From positions 1 through 24,142 of the forward strand of contig DATIXQ010000084.1 of assembly GCA_035518375.1 (NCBI GenBank): 24,142 nt of DNA, read 5' to 3'. The position numbers and the translations under genes were made by a program. The DNA comes from DATJLY01 sp035518375 (GTDB lineage: Bacteria; Pseudomonadota; Alphaproteobacteria; ATCC43930; CGMCC-115725). Of this stretch, positions 7,359 to 16,028 are shown piece after piece (the first letter of the stretch is position 1; each line of letters opens with the position of its first letter). A model generated the notes under the pieces. The model searched no databases. It was not told the origin of the DNA and saw only the letters and a program-made list of their open reading frames with translations.

Positions 7359-8243
7359 ATGAGAACATTGGCGGCGGCGGCGATCCTCGCAATTTCGGCG
7401 GCGCCAGCGCTTGCCTACACCGACGCCGGCGACCGGCTCTTCCCCGCCACCATCCTCCTGCCGCAGATCGGCCCGTCCGACGACCTTTACATGACGCCGA
7501 GCACGATGCCGCTTTATGGCGCGAGCGGCGCGCACGACCGCCTCACCAACACCAGCGTCGTCTACAACAAGACCATCACCGAGCGCTTCTCGATGGGGAT
7601 CGAGGATGGCTGGAACCAGCTTCAGCAGCCGGGCAGCGCCGGCGGCACCGCCTATGGCTGGCAGAATCTCGAGACCACGGCGAAGTACCTCGCCATCCTC
7701 GACCCCGAGCACGAATTCCAGCTCTCGCTCGGCATCGACCGCGAATGGGGCGGGACCGGCGCCAAGTCGATCGCGAACCCGGTCGGCGCCACCACGCCGC
7801 AGCTCTTGTTCGGCAAGGGCATGAACGAGCTGCCTTGGCCCGACCTCAAGCCCTTCGCCATCGTTGGCGCGTTCGGCTATCAGATCGCGGATGCGCACAC
7901 GCGCGCCGATCAGATCCTGACCTCGATCGCGATCGAGTATTCGATCCCCTATCTCGAGGCGAAGGTGGCGGATGTCGCGCTGCCGGATTTTCTCCGCCGC
8001 GTGACGCCGATGATCGAGTTCCAATTCACCACGCCCGGCAGCCCCGCGCGCGGAGCGCAAAGCGCGGGTCTGATCGCGCCCGGCTTCAACTATGCCGGCG
8101 AAGGCTGGGAGCTCGGGCTCGAGGCGCTCATCCCGGCGACGAAGGGCGCCGGCAGCGGCCCCGGCGTCATCGCGCAGCTGCACTTCTCGCTCGACTATCT
8201 CTTCCCCGACACGATCGGCCGCCCGATCTTCGCGCGGCACTAG
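7359..8243 (+). CDS. Secreted protein of unknown function, possible outer-membrane beta-barrel
   Basis: 294 residues with a clear Sec signal peptide (MRTLAAAAILAISAAPALA, cleavage before YTD). I do not recognise a named family. The mature part is rich in alternating hydrophobic/polar strands with Gly and aromatic residues ('FQLSLGIDREWGG', 'FAIVGAFGYQI', 'PMIEFQFTTPG', 'WELGLEALIPA', 'VIAQLHFSLDYLFPD'), resembling a transporter-like outer-membrane barrel, with no cysteines and no catalytic motif that I can see. It lacks the usual C-terminal Phe, ending in FARH, so barrel insertion is not certain. It starts 22 bp after the cyclase stop with a G-rich ribosome-binding region and is probably the third gene of the FecR-cyclase operon. 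It may be an envelope component under, or informing, the cAMP signal. Confidence 0.75.
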   Translation: MRTLAAAAILAISAAPALAYTDAGDRLFPATILLPQIGPSDDLYMTPSTMPLYGASGAHDRLTNTSVVYNKTITERFSMGIEDGWNQLQQPGSAGGTAYGWQNLETTAKYLAILDPEHEFQLSLGIDREWGGTGAKSIANPVGATTPQLLFGKGMNELPWPDLKPFAIVGAFGYQIADAHTRADQILTSIAIEYSIPYLEAKVADVALPDFLRRVTPMIEFQFTTPGSPARGAQSAGLIAPGFNYAGEGWELGLEALIPATKGAGSGPGVIAQLHFSLDYLFPDTIGRPIFARH

Positions 8244-8256
8244 GCCCGTCGATTAT

Positions 8257-8319
8257 CATTGCGAGCGAGAGCGAAGCAATCCCCGGCAGATTGCTTCGTC
8301 GCAGATGCTCCTCGCAATG
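8257..8319. repeat. Palindromic repeat of the CATTGCGAG type
   Basis: Outer arms CATTGCGAG (8257-8265) and CTCGCAATG (8311-8319) with inner arms GAAGCAAT (8273-8280) and ATTGCTTC (8290-8297). From recall, this element is highly repeated between genes of Bradyrhizobium, Rhodopseudomonas and relatives. It starts 13 bp after the stop of the preceding gene and could protect the 3' end of its mRNA. Confidence 0.85.
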
Positions 8320-8340
8320 ACAGCAACGTCTTGAGATGTC

Positions 8341-8408
8341 GTTCCCGCGCAAGCGGGAACCCAGGGCAAGCGACGTGCCGCCACCCTGGACCCCCGCCTT
8401 CGCGGGGG
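8341..8408. repeat. Paired palindromic repeats (copy 2 of the TTCCCGC element plus a CCCCCGC hairpin)
   Basis: First hairpin GTTCCCGC-GCAA-GCGGGAAC (8341-8360), whose flank also matches, inverted, the copy at 4005-4022. A second hairpin is CCCCCGC-CTTC-GCGGGGG (8391-8408). They lie between convergent genes and could act as a bidirectional termination or mRNA-end structure, although no T tract follows. Confidence 0.8.
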
Positions 8409-8444
8409 TGACGGAGAACGAGGCGGGACTGTTGGTGAAGCGCC

Positions 8445-9665
8445 TTACCGCGCGAGATCCTGAAGCTTCACGGCCTTGTCGGCGAGGAGCGCGGGATCGA
8501 CCGCTGTCCCGCGCTGGATGAGCATGCGGCCAAAGCGCATGTCGCGCGGCGCGTTGACGGTCGTCACCGCAACGGGCTTGCCGTCGGCGAGGTGGAAGAC
8601 GGTGAAGCTGCGCTCGGCCGGCTCGCCGCGGAAGACGAGCTGGTCCCAACGATCGGGCGCGCCCGCCATCTGCAGGTTCATGTCGAACTGGTCGGTCCAG
8701 AACCACGGCACCTCGGCGAACGCTACCTCGCCGCCGGACATCACCTTGGCCACCGCGATCGCCTGGTTCTGCGCGTTCTGCCACGCCTCGAGGCGGATGT
8801 GGCGGCCGACGAGCGGGTTCAGATGGCGCGTCACGTCGCCCGCGGCATAGATGAGCGGATCGCTCGTACGGCCGAACTCGTCGACCTTGATGCCGTCCTC
8901 GACCGCGAGCCCGGCGGCCGCCGCGATCTCGGTGTTGGGCTGGGCGCCGATGCCCACGGCGACATAGTCGGCGGCGATGCGCTCGCCGTCCGATGTGACG
9001 ATCTCGACCTCGCCGCCCTTGTCCTCGAGCGCGGTGACGCCGACGCCGGTGCGGATCTCGACGCCGTTGCGGCGGTGGAGATCGGCGACATAGTCGCCGA
9101 TCTCGGGCGGGCAGACGCGCGCCAGCACGTGCGGCGCCAGCTCAAGCACGACGACCGACGCGCCGCGCTTCTTCGCCGTCGCCGCGACTTCGAGGCCGAT
9201 GAAGCCCGCGCCGATGACGGCAAACCGCACGCCCGGTACGAGCAGCTCGCGCAGGCGGAGCGAATCGTCGATGTCGCGGAGATAGAGGATGCGCGGTCCC
9301 TCGCCGCCCGGCAGGCGCAGCACGCGCGGCCGCGCCCCGGTCGTCACCATGAGCGCGTCGTAGGGGACGTCGGTCCCGTCCTTCATGCGCACGCGCTGCG
9401 CGGCGCGGTCGATCGCGACGGCCTCGTTGCCGAGCCGCAGGTCGATCTCCTGCTCGCCGTACCAGGCGGGCGGGCGGATGAAGGTCTTCTCGACCGCAAC
9501 CTGGCCCGCGAGCAGCTCCTTCGAGAGCGGCGGGCGCTCGTAGGGCGGATGGCGCTCGGCGCCGAGGAGCGTGACGCGGCCCTTGTGGCCCGTGGCGCGC
9601 AGCGCCTCGGCCGCCCGTCCGCCGGCATGGCCCGCGCCGACGATGACGAAATGCTTGTCGCTCAC
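8445..9665 (-). CDS. FAD-dependent NAD(P)H-ferredoxin reductase (BphA4/rubredoxin-reductase type)
   Basis: 406 residues, the normal length for reductase components of Rieske oxygenases and P450 systems. FAD is bound by the N-terminal 'IVGAGHAGGRAAEALR' Rossmann motif, NAD(P)H by 'AVIGAGFIGLEVAATAKKRG' near residues 145-165, and the second FAD motif is 'DPLIYAAGDV'. The C-terminal segment 'PWFWTDQFDMNLQMAG' is the hallmark of the Reductase_C domain. It would pass electrons from NADH to a [2Fe-2S] ferredoxin; the Rieske ferredoxin at 4049-4375 is an obvious candidate partner although 4 kb away. The GTG start lies one base after the TGA of the Lrp/AsnC-domain gene, so translation is probably coupled. 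A soluble quinone or disulfide reductase role is unlikely because no CxxxxC redox pair is seen. Confidence 0.93.
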   Translation of the reverse strand: MSDKHFVIVGAGHAGGRAAEALRATGHKGRVTLLGAERHPPYERPPLSKELLAGQVAVEKTFIRPPAWYGEQEIDLRLGNEAVAIDRAAQRVRMKDGTDVPYDALMVTTGARPRVLRLPGGEGPRILYLRDIDDSLRLRELLVPGVRFAVIGAGFIGLEVAATAKKRGASVVVLELAPHVLARVCPPEIGDYVADLHRRNGVEIRTGVGVTALEDKGGEVEIVTSDGERIAADYVAVGIGAQPNTEIAAAAGLAVEDGIKVDEFGRTSDPLIYAAGDVTRHLNPLVGRHIRLEAWQNAQNQAIAVAKVMSGGEVAFAEVPWFWTDQFDMNLQMAGAPDRWDQLVFRGEPAERSFTVFHLADGKPVAVTTVNAPRDMRFGRMLIQRGTAVDPALLADKAVKLQDLAR

Positions 9666-9666
9666 G

Positions 9667-9921
9667 TCAGGATTTGTCTTCGGAGAAGGCCTTGTAGGCC
9701 ATGATCGTGAAGGTGTCCTTCACGTGCGGCATCGTCTGCAGATGCTCGACGACGAAATGGCCCACGTCCATCTCGTCGGGGAGATAGCATTTCATCAGAA
9801 GATCATACTGGCCCGAGACGGAATAGACTTCCGAGACCTGCTCCACCGTCTCGACCGCTTCCTCGGCGACGGCATAGGCCTTGCCGAGCTCGCACTTCAT
9901 CATGATGAAGATGGTCTTCAT
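9667..9921 (-). CDS. Stand-alone Lrp/AsnC ligand-binding (RAM) domain protein
   Basis: 84 residues covering only the effector-binding/oligomerisation domain of Lrp/AsnC regulators, with no helix-turn-helix. Typical strands are 'TIFIMMKCELGKAYAVAEEA', 'EQVSEVYSVSGQYDLLMKCYL' and the closing 'VKDTFTIMAYKAF'. Such single-domain proteins form rings and bind amino acids or similar small ligands; their targets are mostly unknown. A strong GGAGGG lies seven bases before the ATG. Its stop and the reductase GTG are separated by a single base, so both proteins are made together, which suggests ligand-dependent control or sensing linked to that redox enzyme. The 76-bp gap from the helicase contains an inverted repeat (9941-10000) and may hold its promoter. 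Confidence 0.88.
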   Translation of the reverse strand: MKTIFIMMKCELGKAYAVAEEAVETVEQVSEVYSVSGQYDLLMKCYLPDEMDVGHFVVEHLQTMPHVKDTFTIMAYKAFSEDKS

Positions 9922-9940
9922 GCGGCAGCCCTCCGTTGCC

Positions 9941-9997
9941 TAGTGTGCCGATTCCGAGGTTCGCACGCCAGGGCGGAGGAACTTCACTTCCGCCACA

Positions 9998-10000
<3 letters not shown>
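9941..10000. repeat. Inverted repeat and hairpin at the helicase 3' end
   Basis: TAGTGTG (9941-9947) and CACACTA (9994-10000) form a 7-bp inverted repeat whose right arm covers the helicase stop codon. Inside, GGCGGA (9972-9977) pairs with TCCGCC (9989-9994). On the minus-strand message this hairpin begins directly after the stop, so it may be a weak terminator of the helicase. Alternatively it is an operator for the downstream Lrp/AsnC-domain gene. No T tract is present. Confidence 0.4.
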
Positions 10001-11530
<1,530 letters not shown>

Positions 11531-11578
11531 TGAGTGGGAAATTCGCTCTATCGATTGTTCTGACGTTAGCGTCCCCTC

Positions 11579-11607
11579 TTAATTGGCCCTTGCCCCGCAG
11601 AAGTCAA
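11579..11607 (-). promoter_or_regulatory. Candidate sigma-70 promoter of the RNA helicase
   Basis: On the minus strand TTGACT (11602-11607) is followed after 17 bp by AATTAA (11579-11584). The -35 matches five of six consensus bases; the -10 only three. It would give a 5' leader of about 40 nt before ATG 11530. The locally AT-richer composition of this divergent gap supports a regulatory role. Confidence 0.35.
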
Positions 11608-11758
11608 ATAATTTCCCGTGCAATGCCGCCATCGAAATTGGCTTCGTTCGGTCGATTCGCGCGTCTGGTGTTTGCACGTTTATGACGTACAATCCCTGGG
11701 GCCTGGCCCGCGCGGGCAAGCCCTCCCCGGCGGCGGGCCGGGAGGTTAGAGTGCCGGC

Positions 11759-12901
11759 ATGAGCGAGACGCTGCGTTTTCCGCCGGTCGAGCTGCCGCCC
11801 GAGGCCGAGGCGCTGCGCGCCGACGTGCGCCGCTTCCTTGAGGACGAGCGCCGCTCGGGACGATTCGCGCCCTCCTTCGAGGGCTGGGGCGGCTTCTCGC
11901 CCGAGTTCAGCCGCGCCATGGGCGAGCGCGGCTGGATCGGGCGCACCTGGCCCACAGCCTATGGCGGGCAGAACCGGCCGCCGATCGAGCGCTACGTCAT
12001 CACCGAGGAGACGCTCGCCGCGGGCGCGCCCGTGCGGGCGCACTGGGTCGCCGACCGCCAGTCCGGGCCCACCATCCTGCGCTTCGGCACCGAAGCGCAG
12101 AAGCGGACATATCTTCCCCGCATCGCGCGCGGCGAATGTTTCTTCTGCATCGGCATGAGCGAGCCCGATTCTGGCTCCGACCTCGCCTCGATCCGCACGC
12201 GCGCGCGCAAGGTCGATGGCGGCTGGGAGATCGAGGGCGCCAAGATCTGGACCAGCAACGCGCATCGCTGCCACATGATGATCCTGTTCGCGCGCACGGC
12301 CGCGAAAAGCGAGGACCGGCACGCCGGCGTGAGCCAGTTCCTCGTCGATCTTTCCGCGCCCGGCATCACGGTGCGGCCGATCATCAATCTCGCCGACGAG
12401 CACGACTTCAACGAGGTCGTGTTCGATCGCGTGTTCGTGCCGGACGATCACGTCGTTGGCGAGATCGGCAACGGCTGGAACCAGGTGACGAGCGAGCTTG
12501 GCTACGAGCGCAGCGGGCCCGAACGCTGGCTCAGCTCCTATGGCGTGCTGCGCGATCTCATCGACGCGGTCGGCACGGAGCCCGACGCCAAGGAAGCCGA
12601 GGCGCTGGGCCGGCTCGTCGCGCACATCGCGACGCTCCGGCGCATGTCGATCTCGGTCGCCGACATGCTGCAGCAGGGCGCGGCGCCCAATGTCGAGGCG
12701 GCGCTGGTGAAGGACCTCGGCACCACCTTCGAGCAGGAGGTTCCGGCGGTCGCGCGCCGCCTCGTGCCGCAGGAGCGGCGCTCGGCAGAGTTCGCGGCCA
12801 TGCTCGACCGCACGACCTTGTGGGCGCCCGCCTTCTCGATCCGCGGCGGCACCCGCGAGATGTTGCGCGGCATCATCGCCCGCGCGCTGGGCCTCAGATG
12901 A
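11759..12901 (+). CDS. Acyl-CoA dehydrogenase, first subunit of a probable heteromer
   Basis: 380 residues covering the whole acyl-CoA dehydrogenase fold: N-terminal helical domain, central beta domain with 'CIGMSEPDSGSDLASIRTRA' and 'GAKIWTSNAH' (FAD/substrate contacts), and a C-terminal helical domain ending 'SIRGGTREMLRGIIARALGL'. It would oxidise an acyl-CoA at the alpha-beta bond, passing electrons to electron-transfer flavoprotein. At the place where medium-chain enzymes carry the catalytic Glu before 'GT', this protein has Gly, as often seen in one partner of paired dehydrogenases. Its TGA overlaps the ATG of a second, shorter dehydrogenase (ATGA). This pattern matches the alpha2-beta2 dehydrogenases known from actinobacterial sterol degradation. 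The ATG is clear, although GGAGG lies 13 bases upstream, longer than ideal. Confidence 0.92.
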   Translation: MSETLRFPPVELPPEAEALRADVRRFLEDERRSGRFAPSFEGWGGFSPEFSRAMGERGWIGRTWPTAYGGQNRPPIERYVITEETLAAGAPVRAHWVADRQSGPTILRFGTEAQKRTYLPRIARGECFFCIGMSEPDSGSDLASIRTRARKVDGGWEIEGAKIWTSNAHRCHMMILFARTAAKSEDRHAGVSQFLVDLSAPGITVRPIINLADEHDFNEVVFDRVFVPDDHVVGEIGNGWNQVTSELGYERSGPERWLSSYGVLRDLIDAVGTEPDAKEAEALGRLVAHIATLRRMSISVADMLQQGAAPNVEAALVKDLGTTFEQEVPAVARRLVPQERRSAEFAAMLDRTTLWAPAFSIRGGTREMLRGIIARALGLR

Positions 12902-13935
12902 GCGAGATGCGCGCGCTTCTCGTCGAGACGGCGCGCCGCGCGATGCGCGCGCCCACCGACCGGCTCTGGTCCACGCTCGAGGAAGCGGGCCTGACGCGCG
13001 CGGCGATCGCGGAAGCGAAAGGCGGCGTCGGCTCCGATTTCGGCGATTGGGTCGCGATCCTCCGTGTCGTCGGCGAGGAAGCACTTATGGCGCCCCTTGC
13101 CGAGACAATGCTCGCGAGCGTGATGCTCTCGGAAGCCGGGCTCGACGTCCCCACGGGCAAGCTCACGCTTGCGCCCGTGACGCGCGGTGCATTGCCGACG
13201 CTCGCGCGCGCGGGCTCGGGCTGGCGGCTGTCGGGTGCCACCCGCTTCGTGCCGTGGGCGCGCGAGGCCTCTTTCATCACCGTCGTGGCGGAGTTCGACG
13301 GCCGGCTCTTCGTCGCGCGCGCCGGGATCGCCGGAAACGCCGTGACGCGGGCCGAGAATGTCGCGGGCGAGCCGCGCGACGAGGTTGAGCTCGACGCGCT
13401 TGATGTAGCGGAAGCGGCACCCGCGCCCTTTCCGCGCGAGGCGCCGTTCCTTCTCGGTGCGCTTGCGCGCGCCGCGACGATGGCGGGCGCGCTCGACGCC
13501 GTGCGCGACCTCACCGTACGCTATTGCGGCGAGCGCCAGCAGTTCGGCCGCCCGATCGGCAAGTTCCAGGCGATCCAGCAGCAGGTGGCGGAATTGGCCG
13601 CGCATGTCGCGGCGGCGGGCGCCGCTGTCGATGCCGCCGCATCCGCCGCCGAGCGCGCGCCAGCGCCCTTCGAGATCGCCGTCGCCAAGGCGCGCGCGAG
13701 CGAGGCCGCGGGGCTCGTCGCCGCAACCGCGCATCAGGTGCATGGCGCCATGGGCTTCACCCGCGAGCACCGCCTCAATCTCTTCACGCGGCGGCTCTGG
13801 GCCTGGCGCGAGGATTTCGGCGACGAATGTTTCTGGTGGAGCTGGCTCGGCCGCATCGTCGCGCGCCGCGGCGGCGACGGCTTCTGGCCGTTCCTCGCGA
13901 GCACCGACAAGGCCGCGCAGGTGCCGTTCCCATGA
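12898..13935 (+). CDS. Acyl-CoA dehydrogenase, second subunit
   Basis: 345 residues, shorter and more diverged than its neighbour. The N-terminal helical domain is trimmed ('MSEMRALLVETARRAMR'), the beta domain is weak, and the C-terminal half retains 'VRDLTVRYCGERQQFGRPIGKFQAIQQQVAELA' and 'AATAHQVHGAMGFTREHRLNLFTRRLWAW', which hold the FAD-contact and dimer helices. Such reduced dehydrogenases usually function only with a full-length partner, one active site being shared across the interface. The start ATG overlaps the upstream TGA, and its own TGA overlaps the start of the CoA-ligase gene, so the subunits are made at matched levels. Substrate unknown. Function as an independent dehydrogenase is less likely. 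Confidence 0.9.
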   Translation: MSEMRALLVETARRAMRAPTDRLWSTLEEAGLTRAAIAEAKGGVGSDFGDWVAILRVVGEEALMAPLAETMLASVMLSEAGLDVPTGKLTLAPVTRGALPTLARAGSGWRLSGATRFVPWAREASFITVVAEFDGRLFVARAGIAGNAVTRAENVAGEPRDEVELDALDVAEAAPAPFPREAPFLLGALARAATMAGALDAVRDLTVRYCGERQQFGRPIGKFQAIQQQVAELAAHVAAAGAAVDAAASAAERAPAPFEIAVAKARASEAAGLVAATAHQVHGAMGFTREHRLNLFTRRLWAWREDFGDECFWWSWLGRIVARRGGDGFWPFLASTDKAAQVPFP

Positions 13936-16028
13936 GCCTCGCGCAATTCCTGCATCCGCGCTCGATCGCGGTCATCGGCGCAACCGAGGGCGTCGAGAAA
14001 ATCGGCGGCAGGCTCATGAACAACCTGCTGCGCCACAACTATCCCGGCAAGCTCTACCCCATCAACCGCGGCCGCAAAGAGGTGTGGGGGATCGCGGCCT
14101 ATCCCGATCTCGCCGCCTGCCCCGAGACGCCGGAGCTGGCGCTCGTCGCGATCCCGGCCGAGAGCGTGCTCGGCGTCATCGACGAATGCGCGGCCTGCCG
14201 CATCGCCAACGTCATGATCGCAAGCTCGGGCTTCGCCGACGGCGGCGCCGCAGGGGCTGCGCTGCAGGACCGCGTCGTCGCCGCGGCCAAGGCGCGCGGC
14301 ATCAGGCTCGCCGGCCCCAACACGCAAGGCTTCTTCAACGTGCCGGAGCGGATCGCCGCGACCTTCAGCCCGGCTGTCAACATCGATCCCGGCACCACGG
14401 CAAAGCGGCGGCGCATCGGCGTCGTCTCGCAGAGCGGCGGCTTGGGCTTCTCGCTTTTCAACCGCGGCCGCGCCGACGGGCTCGATTTCAGCTCGATCGT
14501 CTCGATCGGCAACCAGTGCGACCTCGAGCTTGCGGATTACGCCGACCTCCTCGTCGACGATGAGGACACGAAGGTCGTGATGCTGTTCATCGAGGCGGTG
14601 AAGACGCCGCAAAAATTCATCGCGCTCGCGAAGAAGGCGGCGGAGCGCGAGAAGCCATTGATCGTCGCCAAGGTCGGCCGCCACAAGGCCGCGGCGCGCG
14701 CCGTCGCCTCGCACACCGGAAGCCTGAGCGGCGCCGACAGCGCCTACGATGCCGTGTTCCGGCGCTGGGGCGTGATCCGCGCCGAGAGCGTCGAGGAGAT
14801 GCTCGACACCGCCGCGCTTTTCACGCGCCACAAGCTGCCGCGCGGCAACCGCGTCGCCGTCGTGTCCGCCACCGGCGGCACGGCGGCATGGCTCACCGAC
14901 ACGCTCGAGGCGCACGGGTTCGAGCTGCCGGAGATCGACGCCGCGCGCCAGAAGCGCCTGATGGAGTTCATTCCGCCCTACGGCTCGCCGCGCAACCCGG
15001 TCGACATCACCGCGCAAGGCTTGCGCGGCTATGCGCCGGCGCTCCGCGTCGTCGAGGATTCGCCCGGCCACGACGCCTTCGTCCTCGCCATCACGCTGGC
15101 GCAGGAAGTGCGGATCGCGCGCGAGGGCGACGAGCTTGCGCAGATCATCCACGGCTCCGACAAGCCGATGCTCGTCTACACCTATTCGAACGCGTCGGAG
15201 AAGGCGCGCGCGATGATGGCGCGCTGGGATCTGCACTACTACACGCGCATGCCGGGCGCGGCGCGCGCGCTCGAAGCGGGGCTCGCCTACCGCCGCTTTC
15301 TCGACGAATTCGCGACCGCGCCCAAGGCCGAGGAAGGCCCCTCGCCCGCGGCGGACGCCGCGCGGCGCTATCTCGCGTCCCACGGCAAGGTCTTGTGCGA
15401 ATACGAGGCGGCGGAATTGCTGGCGCTCTACGGGATTGCGCTCGCCGGGCGGCTTGCGCGCAGCGCCGACGAGGCGGCCGCCGCGGCGCGCGCCGAAACT
15501 TATCCGGTGGCACTCAAGGTGCAGTCGCCGCAGATCCCGCACAAGACGGCCGCGAAGGCCGTGGCGCTCGGCATTGCAGACGAGGCGGCGCTGCGCCGCG
15601 CGTACGCCGAGATCATCGCCAACGCGCGTGCCTTCGCGCCCGAGGCCGAGATCCGTGGCGTGCTCGTGCAGAAGATGGCGCCGTCGGGGTTGGAGCTCAT
15701 CGCCGGCATGGCGGACGATCCCGATTTCGGACCCATCCTCATGTGCGGCGCGGGCGGCATCACGGCCGAGATCGTACGCGACACCGATTTCGCGCCAGCG
15801 CCGGTCAGCGCGCGCGAGGCGGACGCGATGATCGCGCGGTTGAAGGTGGCGCGGCTTATTCCTGGCGAGGGCGGACGACGCGAATTCGCGCGCATTCTCG
15901 CCGCGCTCGCACGGCTCGCCGCCGACACGCGCGGCCTTGTCGGCGAAATCGACCTCAATCCGGTGATCGTGACCACAAGCGGCGCCACCGCCGTCGATGC
16001 CCTCATCGTGCAGAAGGACAAAGCATGA
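13932..16028 (+). CDS. ADP-forming acyl-CoA synthetase (acetate-CoA ligase/Acs-Pat superfamily, NDP-forming)
   Basis: A 698-residue single-chain enzyme with fused alpha and beta parts. The N-terminal CoA-binding Rossmann domain starts 'FLHPRSIAVIGATEGVEKIG'. Two succinyl-CoA-synthetase-like flavodoxin domains follow with 'IGVVSQSGGLGFSLF' and the phosphohistidine loop ASHTGS (His261). The C-terminal third is an ATP-grasp domain ('YPVALKVQSPQIPHKTAAKAV', 'GVLVQKMAPSGLELIAGMADD', 'EIDLNPVIV'). It activates a carboxylic acid with ATP and CoA through acyl-phosphate and phosphohistidine steps, giving ADP and not AMP. In this cassette it probably supplies the acyl-CoA used by the two dehydrogenases and the crotonase. 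Start and stop overlap neighbours by 4 bp. No GNAT acetyltransferase domain is attached, so it is not the protein acetyltransferase Pat. Acid specificity is unknown. Confidence 0.92.
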   Translation: MSLAQFLHPRSIAVIGATEGVEKIGGRLMNNLLRHNYPGKLYPINRGRKEVWGIAAYPDLAACPETPELALVAIPAESVLGVIDECAACRIANVMIASSGFADGGAAGAALQDRVVAAAKARGIRLAGPNTQGFFNVPERIAATFSPAVNIDPGTTAKRRRIGVVSQSGGLGFSLFNRGRADGLDFSSIVSIGNQCDLELADYADLLVDDEDTKVVMLFIEAVKTPQKFIALAKKAAEREKPLIVAKVGRHKAAARAVASHTGSLSGADSAYDAVFRRWGVIRAESVEEMLDTAALFTRHKLPRGNRVAVVSATGGTAAWLTDTLEAHGFELPEIDAARQKRLMEFIPPYGSPRNPVDITAQGLRGYAPALRVVEDSPGHDAFVLAITLAQEVRIAREGDELAQIIHGSDKPMLVYTYSNASEKARAMMARWDLHYYTRMPGAARALEAGLAYRRFLDEFATAPKAEEGPSPAADAARRYLASHGKVLCEYEAAELLALYGIALAGRLARSADEAAAAARAETYPVALKVQSPQIPHKTAAKAVALGIADEAALRRAYAEIIANARAFAPEAEIRGVLVQKMAPSGLELIAGMADDPDFGPILMCGAGGITAEIVRDTDFAPAPVSAREADAMIARLKVARLIPGEGGRREFARILAALARLAADTRGLVGEIDLNPVIVTTSGATAVDALIVQKDKA

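Noticed and set aside
11672..11693. Promoter TTGCAC...TACAAT before the acyl-CoA cassette
   Set aside because: The boxes are only 10 bp apart, too close for sigma-70, and the -35 at proper spacing matches poorly.
13932..16028. Protein acetyltransferase Pat
   Set aside because: Pat carries a C-terminal GNAT domain after the ligase-like part; here the protein ends with the ATP-grasp domain.
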